A stretch of DNA of 38,688 bases from a virus: positions 1 through 38,688 of IMG/VR virus record IMGVR_UViG_3300048136_000153. One strand, 5' to 3'. Each line of letters begins with the position of its first letter. The first letter of the stretch is position 1. The position numbers and the translations under genes are program-made. The notes beneath the pieces were generated by a model that was given only the letters and a program-made list of their open reading frames with translations, did no database searches and was not told where the DNA came from. This document shows, piece by piece, positions 1 to 8,790 of the stretch.

Positions 1-139
1 AGATTCCGCAGAAGCATCCCAGAAGAACTTCGCAGTTGTCCCCGTATCCTCATACAGCGACACACCGCCGTTTTCATCTACGTTCAATGCAGGTTTGGAT
101 CTACGATATAAAGTTACGCCCTCACCAGCATCAGATGTG
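1..139. repeat. Terminal direct repeat, left copy (same as 38550-38688)
   Basis: Bases 1-139 match 38550-38688 at 138 of 139 positions; the only difference is A at 13 against C at 38562. The difference is silent in the fibre gene (GCT against GCG, Ala). The ends lie inside a gene and joining them restores one frame. They are therefore probably an assembly overlap of a circular map, not physical phage ends. Confidence 0.85.
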
Positions 140-1170
140 GTTGTTCGCCCAGCCACAACAACACCAGAAACATAGTTGGCTGATGCTCCAGCAGAAATTT
201 CGATAAGGTCGTCATTAAACGTAGTATGCCAAGCTGTAATGTTAGAGGTTCCAGCGTCACTAACTAAACGACCTGCCGCAAGCCCAGCGGCAACGGTACT
301 AGCATCATTACCGCCTGTACCAAGCGAACCGCCACTAAAAACTGTACTGCCATCAACAGTCAAACCATCCATCGCGGCTGTGCCTGACACGTCGATGCCT
401 GTGGAGGTGGTGGATAGTTTGTTAGAGCCTAAATGCGAGAGTGTAACGCCGCCATCAGTAAGAATTTTAATCGCTTCGTAATCGCTATGTTCTGCTTGGT
501 CTACTGAATAAAACGTAGCGATGCCGTCAGCGCCTGAATCACGACCAGCCTCAATACGCAAACCACGGCCAGTAGTGTCGTAATTACTTGAACCAAAATA
601 GACATCTACTTGAGAATTGTTGGAGTTGCTAGTGTTGTAAACTTTCAATGCTTCAGCAGTAGCGCCTGCACTCTCAACGCGAACTGTAGCAACGCCATCA
701 GAAACAAGACCGTCGCTGACCACACTACCCGTAACGTCGATGCCTGATGAGGTGGTGGCTAGTTTTAAGTTGTTGTTGTAATATAATTTTACATCGCCAT
801 CTTTTATTGCTGATACCATTGCGTCACCATCCGATGACTTTAAAGCAATAGCATTTCCGTTCGTGATAAGTTGAAGGTTACCCGTAGATGTATCTTCAAT
901 AATGCTATTGTTACCATCATGATAAATCTGTAGGTCGTTACCAGCGCCCAGCTGAATTTTGTCAGAGTCGCCCAGGTTCAGGCCGTCTGCGCTGATAACG
1001 CCGTCGGTGCTGACAGACACCTGCTCAAAGTTATCAATGCCCAAGGTTTTCTTCGCGTCGGCTGCTGTGTCAGCGCGCAGTAAAGACTCGCCTGTAATGC
1101 CCGAGGGCTTGTCGAGCTTGTTCAGCTCTTCGCGCAGGTTGAGTGCCGGTTTGGTGATCTTTACTGTCAT
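1..1170 (-). CDS. Large tail fibre protein, N-terminal 390 codons (continues at 38549)
   Basis: The frame opens with ATG at 1170 and runs without a stop to base 1 (390 codons). The ATG overlaps the stop of the upstream gene (TAATG), which suggests coupled translation. Joining base 1 to base 38549 through the terminal repeat keeps the frame and leads to the stop at 37011, giving about 902 residues. The N-terminal 50 residues look like a short conserved virion-attachment region. After that come repeated beta-type modules such as SSGIDVTGSVVSDG and STGIDVSGTAAMDG, and runs of N/G/S/T typical of trimeric phage fibres. Likely role: distal receptor-binding fibre of the virion. The fibre call rests on repeat style and on the tail-gene neighbourhood, not on a specific receptor domain. 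No intramolecular chaperone (S74-type) domain is evident. Confidence 0.8.
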   Translation of the reverse strand, partial: MTVKITKPALNLREELNKLDKPSGITGESLLRADTAADAKKTLGIDNFEQVSVSTDGVISADGLNLGDSDKIQLGAGNDLQIYHDGNNSIIEDTSTGNLQLITNGNAIALKSSDGDAMVSAIKDGDVKLYYNNNLKLATTSSGIDVTGSVVSDGLVSDGVATVRVESAGATAEALKVYNTSNSNNSQVDVYFGSSNYDTTGRGLRIEAGRDSGADGIATFYSVDQAEHSDYEAIKILTDGGVTLSHLGSNKLSTTSTGIDVSGTAAMDGLTVDGSTVFSGGSLGTGGNDASTVAAGLAAGRLVSDAGTSNITAWHTTFNDDLIEISAGASANYVSGVVVAGRTTTSDAGEGVTLYRRSKPALNVDENGGVSLYEDTGTTAKFFWDASAES

Positions 1171-1820
1171 TACACAGACTCCTTGATCGATTGCGGCGTT
1201 GCATCAACTACCGCCTGGGCAGCCGCCCTCTCTTGTTCGTCTTTTACAATTGCAGGGTTCTTGACCATCTCGACGCCTGTTTGCTCGCCGGTCTCTTCGT
1301 CAAGCACCGGCTGCTCAACCTCTGCCGGCAGTGGCTCGATCTCCGTTACCACAACCACCTCGATCATGACCTCTTCCATCTCGCCGGTTTCTTCGTTCAT
1401 CTCAGGCGCAGCTACTGTCTCTTTCACCTCGTCGCGACCATCTGCCAGAACATACTGCTCCAGGCGTGCAGTCGCCTCGAGGTACTCGTGCGTCTGGCGC
1501 TTGACCGTGATGTGCTCGGGCTCGACGTACTCGAAGCCGTCGGACCAGGGTGGTGCCATCTGAGCTTTTTCGTTAGAGGTGTTCACTGCCTGCATTTCAC
1601 CGCGCACCCTGGCAAGGTCCAGGCGCGTCATTACCCACGACTTAACCATTTCGTCTGTTAAGTCCTGGAACGGTGTGAACACCTGCTTCGGTGGGTTTAG
1701 CCGCGTGGCCCCGGTGACGGTCACCCCGCCCTCGGTAGCTGTCCACTCGACCTTGGTGACGACGTTGGACATGCCCTCGGTGAACATGTGCGTGTGGAGC
1801 TTATCGATAGTCAGTTCCAT
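1170..1820 (-). CDS. DUF7936-like protein upstream of the large fibre
   Basis: 216 residues from ATG 1820, preceded by a good ribosome site (GAGG six bases upstream). A longer in-frame start at 1853 lies inside the upstream gene and is less likely. The first 75 residues have a pattern like the short DUF7936 phage family: VEWTATEGG near the start, a beta-rich stretch, then FQDLTDEMVKSWV. The same pattern (YDSLTEDVVLGWV) is seen in the 97-residue gene at 36699-36992. The rest is very acidic (Glu/Val rich) and has no family that I recognise. It starts one base after the stop of the fibre gene at 1822 and its own stop overlaps the large fibre start. A fibre-assembly or fibre-associated role is inferred from that position only. 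Confidence 0.6.
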   Translation of the reverse strand: MELTIDKLHTHMFTEGMSNVVTKVEWTATEGGVTVTGATRLNPPKQVFTPFQDLTDEMVKSWVMTRLDLARVRGEMQAVNTSNEKAQMAPPWSDGFEYVEPEHITVKRQTHEYLEATARLEQYVLADGRDEVKETVAAPEMNEETGEMEEVMIEVVVVTEIEPLPAEVEQPVLDEETGEQTGVEMVKNPAIVKDEQERAAAQAVVDATPQSIKESV

Positions 1821-1821
1821 G

Positions 1822-4800
1822 TTATTCCTCGACAACCAGGTCATTTGATGCACTGATAGCTACGCCAACCCCGTCTGTGGTGTTGTCTACACGCTGAAGC
1901 CCTCTGAACATCGACCGCCCGCTGTTTGTGCCTACGTGCAAAAGTTCTGTGTCTTCGTCATACGCAAGTGCGGTAACATTTTTGGCGGTGCCATAGTTGG
2001 TGCATTTAGCGTTCTCTTTGAAGAGGTGCTTCTCGTCGTTGTAAATCTTGGCAATCTGTTCAGCCGTGGGGGCCGTGGCTGAGATGCGGATAAGTGCTGC
2101 TTTACCGTTTAACCAGCTTGAACCTACTGGAACAGTATTTCTTCCACCAATAATTAGTGGCGGTGCGTTGCCCGTGCTTGTGTAACTAATATTTCTGGCA
2201 GTTCCAGATGTCGTGGCCTCAAGGCTGCCCTGCATATACATCTCAAGAACACCGTTTCTACGGACGGCGGTAAAGAAATACCATACGGAATCGTCATTTC
2301 CCATTGCCGTAGTAGATACTACACTTGTATTTGCATTGTTTTCGTATACATCAAATCTAAGGCTTTGCGTTGACTGCCAAATATTAAAACCCCAAAGATT
2401 GCTAGACCCATCACGCCCTTCCATGCGGTCGACAATCCAATCAGACGCAGCACTTTCTTGCACCCACCCCATCACGCAGAAGTCACCCGTACCAAAGTCA
2501 AGATCGGAGTTGTATTCCTGCTGTAGGTAGTTAGTGGGACTAAAACCACTATAGCCAACCAACTCTGCGCCGGTTGCTACAGGGTCTTTAGTAATGGTGC
2601 CGTTAATTAGGAGGCCATCGTTTCTATACGAGCGATCTGGCTCGGCGAGTTTGACAGAGACGTTGTCTATTTGAAGCGTACCCGTGTGACTACCAATTCT
2701 TTGGAAGCCTATAACCCAATCATGAGTATCTGAGATGAGACTGGTTACTGTATAAGTGCCGTCTGCAGTGTAGTAAGTACCTCCTTGGGTACTTATGATT
2801 GCGCCATTACCAGTTCTGCATGTGCACAGGCGAACTCCGAAATTTGCACTTGAGTTGCTAATTGTAAATGTGACGATGGCCTGCTTACCTGCTGGAAAAG
2901 CTGTACCGCCAGAGTTGTATATGGTTTCGTTGATGGTGCCATCAGCAACAGTTAGAACGCCCCCAGAAATCGTAGAGCCGTCAGTAGCAGTCCACTGAGC
3001 GGCGTCATCAAAACTGCCGCTTGCTACGTATTCAGTTCCACCAGTAACATTTGTGTCGTCGGTGTCAGCAAGGAAAGCACCTTTGATGTCGCCTACTAGC
3101 CACCCGCTTGTGTAAACATCGCTAGTACCGCAAACCATACTGTCACTGAAATTATCAGTATTAACCTTCAGCCTTGAGAAGCCCTGCCCAAACATCCATT
3201 TTATGGAGTTGGTTGTAGAGGCGCTACTTTGGTCATTGCCGAGAGCCGCCCCAGTGCCAGCCTTAATATCAACACTTCCTATTCTCTGCGTGTTGTTGCC
3301 GCCATGCACTTCATTAACAAACTCATTTCCACCTATGTATGTTTTAAATGAGCGGTCTGCATGACGTCCCACCATCATCAACGTCCAGTCTTCGTTGAAC
3401 GCCAGATCGTCGTCGTCGTGACTGCCGTAGTTCACCTGAAATACAGTGCCGTCATCGCGTATGATATTCACGTTGCTGTTGGTGCCTACTGCAATTGTAG
3501 GAACAGGCAGTCCTGTGTACGTGTCTATAGGCGCGGAGGGCAGGACAGTCATTTTGACATCGTAGACTCGATTGCTACTGATAGCTGGAATTCCTGCTAA
3601 AACATTTGATAAGGCGTCGTTACGCTGTTCAATTGTGCCTTTATATTTTGCACTTCCAAGAACGGCGTTAGTGTTAGTGTTTCCGTAATGGATGCCTTCA
3701 TCTTTTATAAAATAAACTCTGTCTAACCCTGCCCTAGCGCCATCATCATGGCCTACTACCAGTTCGCCATTTAACATAGCCACAGTGGTGTAGTAGTAGC
3801 CAGACCCTAGCGCCACCATGTTGTTATAGCCGTTGTTGAACACCATCCACATAGGCATTGATGGGTCGTCGCCGTCGTAGATAATTAGTTGATCTTGTTT
3901 TAATACCAAGACAGCCACAGCAGGGAACTGCTTAGTTGCGCCGCGCGTTGTAGTGTTTAGCGTCTCGTTGTACCAGCTTGTGCCTTGTGTGGTGTTTCTC
4001 CAAGCGCCGCCGTCTGAGTCTTTTGTCGTGTCGTAAACAAACACGTCTACTGCATTAAGAGACTTAGTCTCATCAATCGCTGCCAGGTTTTGATACGCGA
4101 CGGCTGACGCAGCCGACTGGCTGTATGTGTAGGCATCATCCTTGTGCGACTCCGCCTCGTCTCGATAACTCTGAGCCTGCGATGCAGACGTTGATGCGCT
4201 CGAGGCCGATGACGACGCGTTGCTTACCGCAGAATCTAAATCTACCAGGTCAGCGATAATGTTTGAGGCCGACGCGGCACTAGCGGCAGCCGACGACGCG
4301 CTAGAGGCAGCCGATGATGCGCTTGAAGTTGCAGACGTGGCGCTGCTTAACGCGCTAGATGCACTGCCCGACGCACTAGACTCCGACGCAGCTGCAGCCT
4401 GCTGGCTGTCTTCCGCGTTCGACTCGCTAGTCGCTGCAGCAGTCGCACTGCTTGCTGCCGCCGTCGCTGAGCTGGATGCCAGGTCTGCACTGCTTGACGC
4501 CTGGGTGGCGCTAGTCGATGCCTGGGTGGCGCTAGTCGATGCACTGGCAGCGTTAGACGCTGCACTTGATGCGCTACTGGACGCAGCAGACTCGCTCGAG
4601 GCCGCGTTTGTCGCGCTAGTCGATGCCGATGTCGCACTCGCAGCCGCAGCAGTCGCAGACGACGCAGCGTTGCCTGCGTTAGTGGCAGCGTTGCTGACGT
4701 CGGTCATGTTGTCAGCGACAGAGTTCACGTCGGCCATGTTGTTGGCGACAGTGTTAACGTTCGAGATGCTGCTGCTCACTGACCCGATGGTGTTGTCACC

Positions 4801-5490
4801 GGTCAGGTTAGACGCAACGGTGCCGATGTCAGCCGCATCGCCCGCAACCGCTGTGACGTCGCTCGAGATGCCGGCGACAGTGTTTACGTTTGCGATGTTG
4901 GAGCTGACAGTGCCGATGGTGTCCGAACCCGCCAGGTCAGTCGCAACTGTGCCGATGTCTGTCGCGTCCCCGGCGACAGCTGTGACGTCGCTAGAAATCC
5001 CTGCAACCGTACCGATCTCAGTGTTGATTCCGGCAACGGTTCCAATGTTGTTTGATCCTGACAGGTCGCCCGCGACGGTGTTTACACTCGACAGGCTGCC
5101 GGCAACGCTAGTGATCTCGCTGTCGATCGCCGCAACAGTTGCAACGTCAGAAGAAACAGACGCGACCGTGTTGGTAGCGTTGGTCTCGGCAGTCTCAGCT
5201 GCAGTCTTTGCCGTCTCAGCTGCGTTCTTGTAAGTCTCAGCCAGGTCCCTGGCAGACTCTGCCGAGGTTTTGGCTGTCGTGGCCGTAGACTCCGCCGACT
5301 CGGCGTTGGTCTCGGCAGTCTCAGCGGCGTTCTTGGCTACCTCCGCTGCATTCTTGTGCTGCAGCGCGGTGTCGCGAGCTGATTCAGCTGCGGTTTGTGC
5401 AGCCTCGGCAGCAGTTTTGGCCGCCTCGGCGTCTGCAACATCCGCCTCAACAGAAACCTCGGTGGAGATGTTTTCGTAAAAACCCGACAT
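1822..5490 (-). CDS. Ala/Ser-rich coiled-coil tail fibre with C-terminal LamG-like domain
   Basis: 1222 residues from ATG 5490. Roughly residues 10-460 are low complexity. They contain Ala/Glu/Thr heptads, then repeated segments of the type VAGISSDVTAVAGD and IGTVSSNIANVNTV, then Ala/Ser/Thr heptads. These predict a long trimeric coiled-coil stalk. Residues about 470-800 are a globular region of unknown fold. Residues about 800-930 look like a beta-sandwich carbohydrate-binding module, and about 1000-1160 like a concanavalin/LamG sandwich (DFGTGDFCVMGWV, then WYFFTAVRRNGVLEMYMQG, then PLIIGGRN). Likely a glycan-binding fibre or appendage. The ATG follows the adaptor gene stop by one base. The two large fibres (this and the 902-residue one) may form separate layers of the tail tip. 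Confidence 0.8.
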   Translation of the reverse strand: MSGFYENISTEVSVEADVADAEAAKTAAEAAQTAAESARDTALQHKNAAEVAKNAAETAETNAESAESTATTAKTSAESARDLAETYKNAAETAKTAAETAETNATNTVASVSSDVATVAAIDSEITSVAGSLSSVNTVAGDLSGSNNIGTVAGINTEIGTVAGISSDVTAVAGDATDIGTVATDLAGSDTIGTVSSNIANVNTVAGISSDVTAVAGDAADIGTVASNLTGDNTIGSVSSSISNVNTVANNMADVNSVADNMTDVSNAATNAGNAASSATAAAASATSASTSATNAASSESAASSSASSAASNAASASTSATQASTSATQASSSADLASSSATAAASSATAAATSESNAEDSQQAAAASESSASGSASSALSSATSATSSASSAASSASSAAASAASASNIIADLVDLDSAVSNASSSASSASTSASQAQSYRDEAESHKDDAYTYSQSAASAVAYQNLAAIDETKSLNAVDVFVYDTTKDSDGGAWRNTTQGTSWYNETLNTTTRGATKQFPAVAVLVLKQDQLIIYDGDDPSMPMWMVFNNGYNNMVALGSGYYYTTVAMLNGELVVGHDDGARAGLDRVYFIKDEGIHYGNTNTNAVLGSAKYKGTIEQRNDALSNVLAGIPAISSNRVYDVKMTVLPSAPIDTYTGLPVPTIAVGTNSNVNIIRDDGTVFQVNYGSHDDDDLAFNEDWTLMMVGRHADRSFKTYIGGNEFVNEVHGGNNTQRIGSVDIKAGTGAALGNDQSSASTTNSIKWMFGQGFSRLKVNTDNFSDSMVCGTSDVYTSGWLVGDIKGAFLADTDDTNVTGGTEYVASGSFDDAAQWTATDGSTISGGVLTVADGTINETIYNSGGTAFPAGKQAIVTFTISNSSANFGVRLCTCRTGNGAIISTQGGTYYTADGTYTVTSLISDTHDWVIGFQRIGSHTGTLQIDNVSVKLAEPDRSYRNDGLLINGTITKDPVATGAELVGYSGFSPTNYLQQEYNSDLDFGTGDFCVMGWVQESAASDWIVDRMEGRDGSSNLWGFNIWQSTQSLRFDVYENNANTSVVSTTAMGNDDSVWYFFTAVRRNGVLEMYMQGSLEATTSGTARNISYTSTGNAPPLIIGGRNTVPVGSSWLNGKAALIRISATAPTAEQIAKIYNDEKHLFKENAKCTNYGTAKNVTALAYDEDTELLHVGTNSGRSMFRGLQRVDNTTDGVGVAISASNDLVVEE
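4500..4541. repeat. Two perfect tandem copies of a 21-bp unit in the fibre stalk
   Basis: Bases 4500-4520 and 4521-4541 are identical. The 21-bp unit equals seven codons, one coiled-coil heptad (Ser-Ala-Thr-Gln-Ala-Ser-Thr type). Slippage here would add or remove whole heptads without breaking frame or register. Confidence 0.85.
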
Positions 5491-5491
5491 A

Positions 5492-6091
5492 TCAGTACCC
5501 GCTTGCTATTTGTGGCGTGGCGCCTGAGAACTCAGCCGATCGTGCGTGCTGCATCAATCTGCCTAGGGCGGTCTGATAACCAGCTTCCCAGCGGCTAGAG
5601 TCTGAGCCTAGAAAAGTTGCTGCCTCGACCAGGCTCCCATACAAGTAAAGCTCTGGGGCAGTGCTCAACAAATCATTTGTTGGCGCCGCGTCGGTCAACG
5701 CAGGAACGCTCTTGTAGTAAATCAGCACCAGGGTGTCGTCGCCGGTCATCGTGGGCGTTGGGTGGAACACGAACTGCGCCGCGTCCCTGGCAAATATCAT
5801 TGGCGTGCCGGCTCTTGAGCCAGCTCCGCGCAGCTCCGACAAGCTAACGCGCTGCATTGGCTTATCGTTGTAGAACACGTCTTTCAGCTCCAGGAAGTCG
5901 ACCGGTATATCGATCGCGCCCTGGGAGTTGGTTGTCACACTGATCGTTTTCTCGATCGTGGGTATCCGCAGCTCGTGAGCGATGCGGCTCTCGGCCAGGG
6001 AAATAAAATCAGGGATCTCGGCAGTGAGATCGGTACGGTTTAGCCAGTTAGCTATAGACGACTTCAGCTCGCCGTAGTTGCCCAAACTCAT
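5492..6091 (-). CDS. Head-to-tail adaptor protein, SU10 adaptor type
   Basis: 199 residues from ATG 6091, overlapping the previous stop (ATGA). The opening (SLGNYGELKSSIANWLNR, then IPDFISLAESRI) and the following beta segment (ISVTTNSQGAIDIPVDFLELKDVFY) match the phage adaptor family typified by phage SU10. That protein docks under the portal and connects it to the nozzle. The place in the operon (after capsid, before fibres) and the size both fit. The C-terminal part (PELYLYGSLVEAATFLGSD) is also a usual feature of the family. Family recognition is from memory of the pattern; a profile search would settle it. Confidence 0.8.
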   Translation of the reverse strand: MSLGNYGELKSSIANWLNRTDLTAEIPDFISLAESRIAHELRIPTIEKTISVTTNSQGAIDIPVDFLELKDVFYNDKPMQRVSLSELRGAGSRAGTPMIFARDAAQFVFHPTPTMTGDDTLVLIYYKSVPALTDAAPTNDLLSTAPELYLYGSLVEAATFLGSDSSRWEAGYQTALGRLMQHARSAEFSGATPQIASGY

Positions 6092-6390
6092 AGACGGCCA
6101 CCGCCGGTGCGTAGATAAGCATACTCAGGAGAGTTTAGCTTTTTCTTAATGCGCTTCAGGTCTTCATGGTTTGGTGCCAGGACGTTGATGCCTTCCTGCA
6201 TCCACGACATAACCACAACCGTGGGGATGCTGGCAACGCGCTGCATCTCTCCCATGCGGCGGCCTTCGGCCTGCTCGCGTGCAATTTTGTTTGCCTCGAG
6301 GGCAGCAGATACGTCCTGCGAGTGGGAGACAGTCAGGCTATCTTCCAGCTGGTCGTAGTGGAAATGCTCTTTAACATGGTCAGACATCAT
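6088..6390 (-). CDS. Conserved small phage protein between capsid and adaptor
   Basis: About 100 residues. There are two adjacent ATG codons (6390 and 6387); GAGG lies four and seven bases upstream respectively, so 6387 is as likely. Visible features are a short N-terminal HFHYDQLEDSL, an alpha-helical middle with many charged residues (EANKIAREQAEGRRMGEMQ), a hydrophobic IPTVVVMSWMQEGIN and a C-terminal YAYLRTGGGRL. Proteins ending in a similar YLRT-x-GR motif occur next to the capsid gene of other podovirus-like phages. Function is unknown; a head-completion or structural role is inferred from position. The stop overlaps the adaptor start. Confidence 0.7.
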   Translation of the reverse strand: MMSDHVKEHFHYDQLEDSLTVSHSQDVSAALEANKIAREQAEGRRMGEMQRVASIPTVVVMSWMQEGINVLAPNHEDLKRIKKKLNSPEYAYLRTGGGRL

Positions 6391-6398
6391 TGAGCCTC

Positions 6399-6429
6399 AA
6401 ATAAAGAGAGAGCAGCCCCGGAGGGCTGC
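6399..6429 (-). terminator. Hairpin terminator behind the major capsid gene
   Basis: On the minus strand a 7-bp stem (GCAGCCC / GGGCTGC) with a TCCG tetraloop occupies 6429-6412 and is followed by the T-rich tract TCTCTCTTTATTTG. It lies between the capsid stop (6442) and the next start (6390). It probably acts as a partial terminator that raises capsid mRNA over downstream late genes. Confidence 0.65.
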
Positions 6430-6441
6430 CCTTCATTGGTT

Positions 6442-7341
6442 TTAAGCAGTCAATGCTTCGATAAGGCCAGATGCCTTAGAGTTCTCGCAGACAAGGGTCA
6501 GCTCAGAGAGCATTTGACGCTTCTCAGAGTCGCCTGTGCGAGCGAGGTTGATTGTCTGCATTGGACGCAGAACAGCACGCGACCAGTACTCAGTGTCGAG
6601 TACAAGGCAAGTGTTCGCCTGGAGGAATCTGTTAGGAACAACAGAGCACTCACCGAATGGCGAAACGTAAACGTCAACAACGTTTACCAGGGTGCTGCCA
6701 GTGCTGAAATCACGCTGACGTCCTGAAGCTGCTGCGAAGTTTGCGACTGTTACTGAGTGCGATGGAGTAACCTGGATCTGGTTAGGATCACCGCCCGCCT
6801 CATAGACGTCCTGGAGGACACCGAGGAGGAGAGATTCAGAAAACGCACGGTTAGAGCCAGCTGTGCTGGTAGTGCTGCTGTCGATCTGGTTCTGAGCTGA
6901 GGTCAACTGACGTGCAGCTGAACCAGTGCCTGCAGTACCTGCCTGAAGAGCGCCAACAAACGCGTGCTCAATGTCGCGCTTGATTTCCTTACCCTTCTTA
7001 GCGATCTGGTAAGCCAGTTCTGAAGATCGACCATACTTGCCAACCGCTTCAGCAGTTCCAGAAGTCTGTACGACTTTTGTGAAAATCTGAGTGTGGTTAG
7101 TCTTGATGGTGGTTGTGTCAACGCTAGAGTTTCCAGCGTCCGCGCCTTCAACTGCGGCGTTAGTGCCAACAGCTGCAAGCTCGTCTTCCTGCCACTGGTG
7201 CAGCGTTGCAGATGCAGTGCTTGCGCCAATAGAAGAAGTGAACGGAGTAAGAGTTGGAGAGATATCGTAAATGATATCTTCGACGTCTTCGCGCTTACCT
7301 ACCTGGTCGTAGGTCTTGTAAGTACCTGTTACTGTAGTCAT
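6442..7341 (-). CDS. Major capsid protein, SU10 / DUF5309 family
   Basis: 299 residues from ATG 7341 with an AAGGA-type ribosome site. The N-terminal region (GTYKTYDQVGKREDVEDII, DISPTLTPF), the middle (TKVVQTSGTAEAVGKYGR) and the E-loop/P-domain-like helices (LAYQIAKKGKEIKRDIEHA) are characteristic of the SU10-type major head protein family (formerly DUF5309), an HK97-fold capsid. Length fits the family's usual size of about 300-340. It follows the scaffold gene by ten bases and is followed by a hairpin terminator, as expected for the most abundant virion protein. Confidence 0.9.
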   Translation of the reverse strand: MTTVTGTYKTYDQVGKREDVEDIIYDISPTLTPFTSSIGASTASATLHQWQEDELAAVGTNAAVEGADAGNSSVDTTTIKTNHTQIFTKVVQTSGTAEAVGKYGRSSELAYQIAKKGKEIKRDIEHAFVGALQAGTAGTGSAARQLTSAQNQIDSSTTSTAGSNRAFSESLLLGVLQDVYEAGGDPNQIQVTPSHSVTVANFAAASGRQRDFSTGSTLVNVVDVYVSPFGECSVVPNRFLQANTCLVLDTEYWSRAVLRPMQTINLARTGDSEKRQMLSELTLVCENSKASGLIEALTA

Positions 7342-7351
7342 GAGAATGTCC

Positions 7352-8311
7352 TTAGTTCACTCGATTCAAGAGGGCTTGGACCGCGTCATCCATCGAACCA
7401 GACTTTTTGAGACGTTCTCGCGACTTGCGATACTTCTCGTTCTTGCCTGCATCCGACGGGTCAGCTTTCTTGCCCGACAAAGTTTTCTTTGGTGACGCTT
7501 TGACTTTCTTCTCAGCAGTCACCTTCTTTGCCTGATCAAACTGCATTGCCTTGTACAGGGCAGTTATTGAGCGATGGTCCGCAATGTTGTTGAACTCATC
7601 GGCGCTGACTCCCATCTCGGCTTGGGCGTACTCCCCTATTTGGTAATAGAGGTCGTTCGACCAGTTCGGGATTGTGGATTTGAGAATTCCTAGACTTTCC
7701 TGCGCTCGATCGCGCATTGCTGCCTGGGTTTGTTCTTCCATCCTGGTCATGTGCTCTTCAGCTTGGCTTTTAATAAAATTAAAAGTTTGCTGCGTTTGCT
7801 CGTAAACAGCCTTGGCTTGTCTGTATTGATCAGGGTTTTCCACTGCGACTTGCTCCCAGTTCACACCCTCAAAGCGTGAAAGGTCTGCGCCCGCAGCAGT
7901 AAGAAGGGCATTGATTGAAGATTCGTATTGCCGGGTTTGTTCCTCCACGGCTTTACGCTGTTCAGCAACTGCCTGCGTCTTCTTTGTGTAGTCGGATTGA
8001 CGTAGATAACCGAGTTTTAGCTCGTCGACCGTGACCTCCTGGCCATCGATGTCAAACTTCAGCTCAGTCTCTTCAGGTTCTTCATCCTGTTCCTCGGTCT
8101 CCTCGGTTGGGTCATCGACCTCCTCGGTTTCCTCATCGGATTCGGATGCTTCATCCTGGTCAGTTTCAACTACTTCGTCGGCCTCTTCGGCCTCTTGAAC
8201 GTCTTCCTGGTCTTCCGGGGTTTCTGACTCGTCAGGCTCCAGTACAGCCATTAGGCGTTCTATTTCGCTTAGCCCAGGTGAATCCCCTGTGGTGGGTTGT
8301 TCTTCGGACAT
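7352..8311 (-). CDS. Capsid scaffolding protein
   Basis: 319 residues from ATG 8311 with the ribosome site GAGGTGA. Residues 24-84 are almost entirely Asp/Glu (many EE/DE pairs). Next comes a short beta segment (ELKFDIDGQEVTVDELKLGYL), then long Gln/Glu/Ala-rich helices (about 100-200). The C-terminus is Lys-rich (about 260-319) with KKVTAEKKVKASPKK and RKSRERLKKSG. An acidic head, a coiled middle and a basic capsid-binding tail directly upstream of the capsid gene is the standard architecture of podovirus scaffolds. No protease motif is visible, so removal by exit, as in P22, is more likely than digestion. Confidence 0.85.
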   Translation of the reverse strand: MSEEQPTTGDSPGLSEIERLMAVLEPDESETPEDQEDVQEAEEADEVVETDQDEASESDEETEEVDDPTEETEEQDEEPEETELKFDIDGQEVTVDELKLGYLRQSDYTKKTQAVAEQRKAVEEQTRQYESSINALLTAAGADLSRFEGVNWEQVAVENPDQYRQAKAVYEQTQQTFNFIKSQAEEHMTRMEEQTQAAMRDRAQESLGILKSTIPNWSNDLYYQIGEYAQAEMGVSADEFNNIADHRSITALYKAMQFDQAKKVTAEKKVKASPKKTLSGKKADPSDAGKNEKYRKSRERLKKSGSMDDAVQALLNRVN

Positions 8312-8329
8312 AGTTTGTCACCTCGTATC

Positions 8330-8596
8330 TTACTCTTCCGTTGGTTGTTTGCGCAACTCTAGGTTGTTAATGATGGAAGCGAATTGCTGCACAAACAGCT
8401 GCCCCGACTTAAACATTAAATAAAGACGCTCGCGCTCTTCACTGGCCTCGGGCGGTGTCTGCAGAATTTGCTCTATGAGATGGTTGTTCATCATCGAGAA
8501 CGCTTTGTTAAACACTGCACTGTTCAGCATCTCGGTAGCGGCATCGGCTTCCGCCTGAATTTCGCCAATGTCTTGGTCGTTGATTTGGTCAGTCAT
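8330..8596 (-). CDS. Small helical phage protein between portal and scaffold
   Basis: 88 residues, all-helical, mildly acidic. Segments NSAVFNKAFSMMNNHLIEQIL and PPEASEERERLYLMFKSGQ resemble a small protein often found between portal and capsid genes in tailed phages. Its function is unknown to me. The ATG at 8596 overlaps the stop of the upstream gene by eight bases. It lies inside the head-assembly cluster, so a minor head or assembly role is inferred. Confidence 0.7.
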   Translation of the reverse strand: MTDQINDQDIGEIQAEADAATEMLNSAVFNKAFSMMNNHLIEQILQTPPEASEERERLYLMFKSGQLFVQQFASIINNLELRKQPTEE

Positions 8597-8789
8597 CTAA
8601 AAAACTCCATTTTTCCGGTTGGTTTGTTTGATCCACTGCCTTCTTGCGCGGTGGCTTCAGTTTCTCGACTAACGCTTTCTTTTGATCGCGATACTCGATG
8701 AACTCGGCAAACGCCTCCGCTGGCTTTTTCTTCTCACCAAATCGGCGTTCCTGCTTTGCTTTTATGAAAGCGTCGAACTTAGACTTCAC
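8589..8789 (-). CDS. Small lysine-rich protein of the head cluster
   Basis: 66 residues, GTG start at 8789 with a strong ribosome site (AGGAGG five bases upstream) one base after the portal stop. The sequence is rich in Lys, Glu and Ala (FIKAKQERRFGEKKKPAEAF) and ends with Trp-Ser-Phe-Leu-Asp-Asp. There is no known domain. Placement between portal and scaffold genes, and coupling to its downstream neighbour, suggest co-expression with head assembly genes. Confidence 0.7.
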   Translation of the reverse strand: MKSKFDAFIKAKQERRFGEKKKPAEAFAEFIEYRDQKKALVEKLKPPRKKAVDQTNQPEKWSFLDD

Positions 8790-8790
8790 A

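Noticed and set aside
4220-5233. Long plus-strand frame of 337 codons opposite the fibre stalk
   Set aside because: It is the antisense of Ala/Ser-rich repeat DNA, consists of Ala/Val/Leu/Asp runs, and has no ribosome site or family; the minus-strand gene explains the region.
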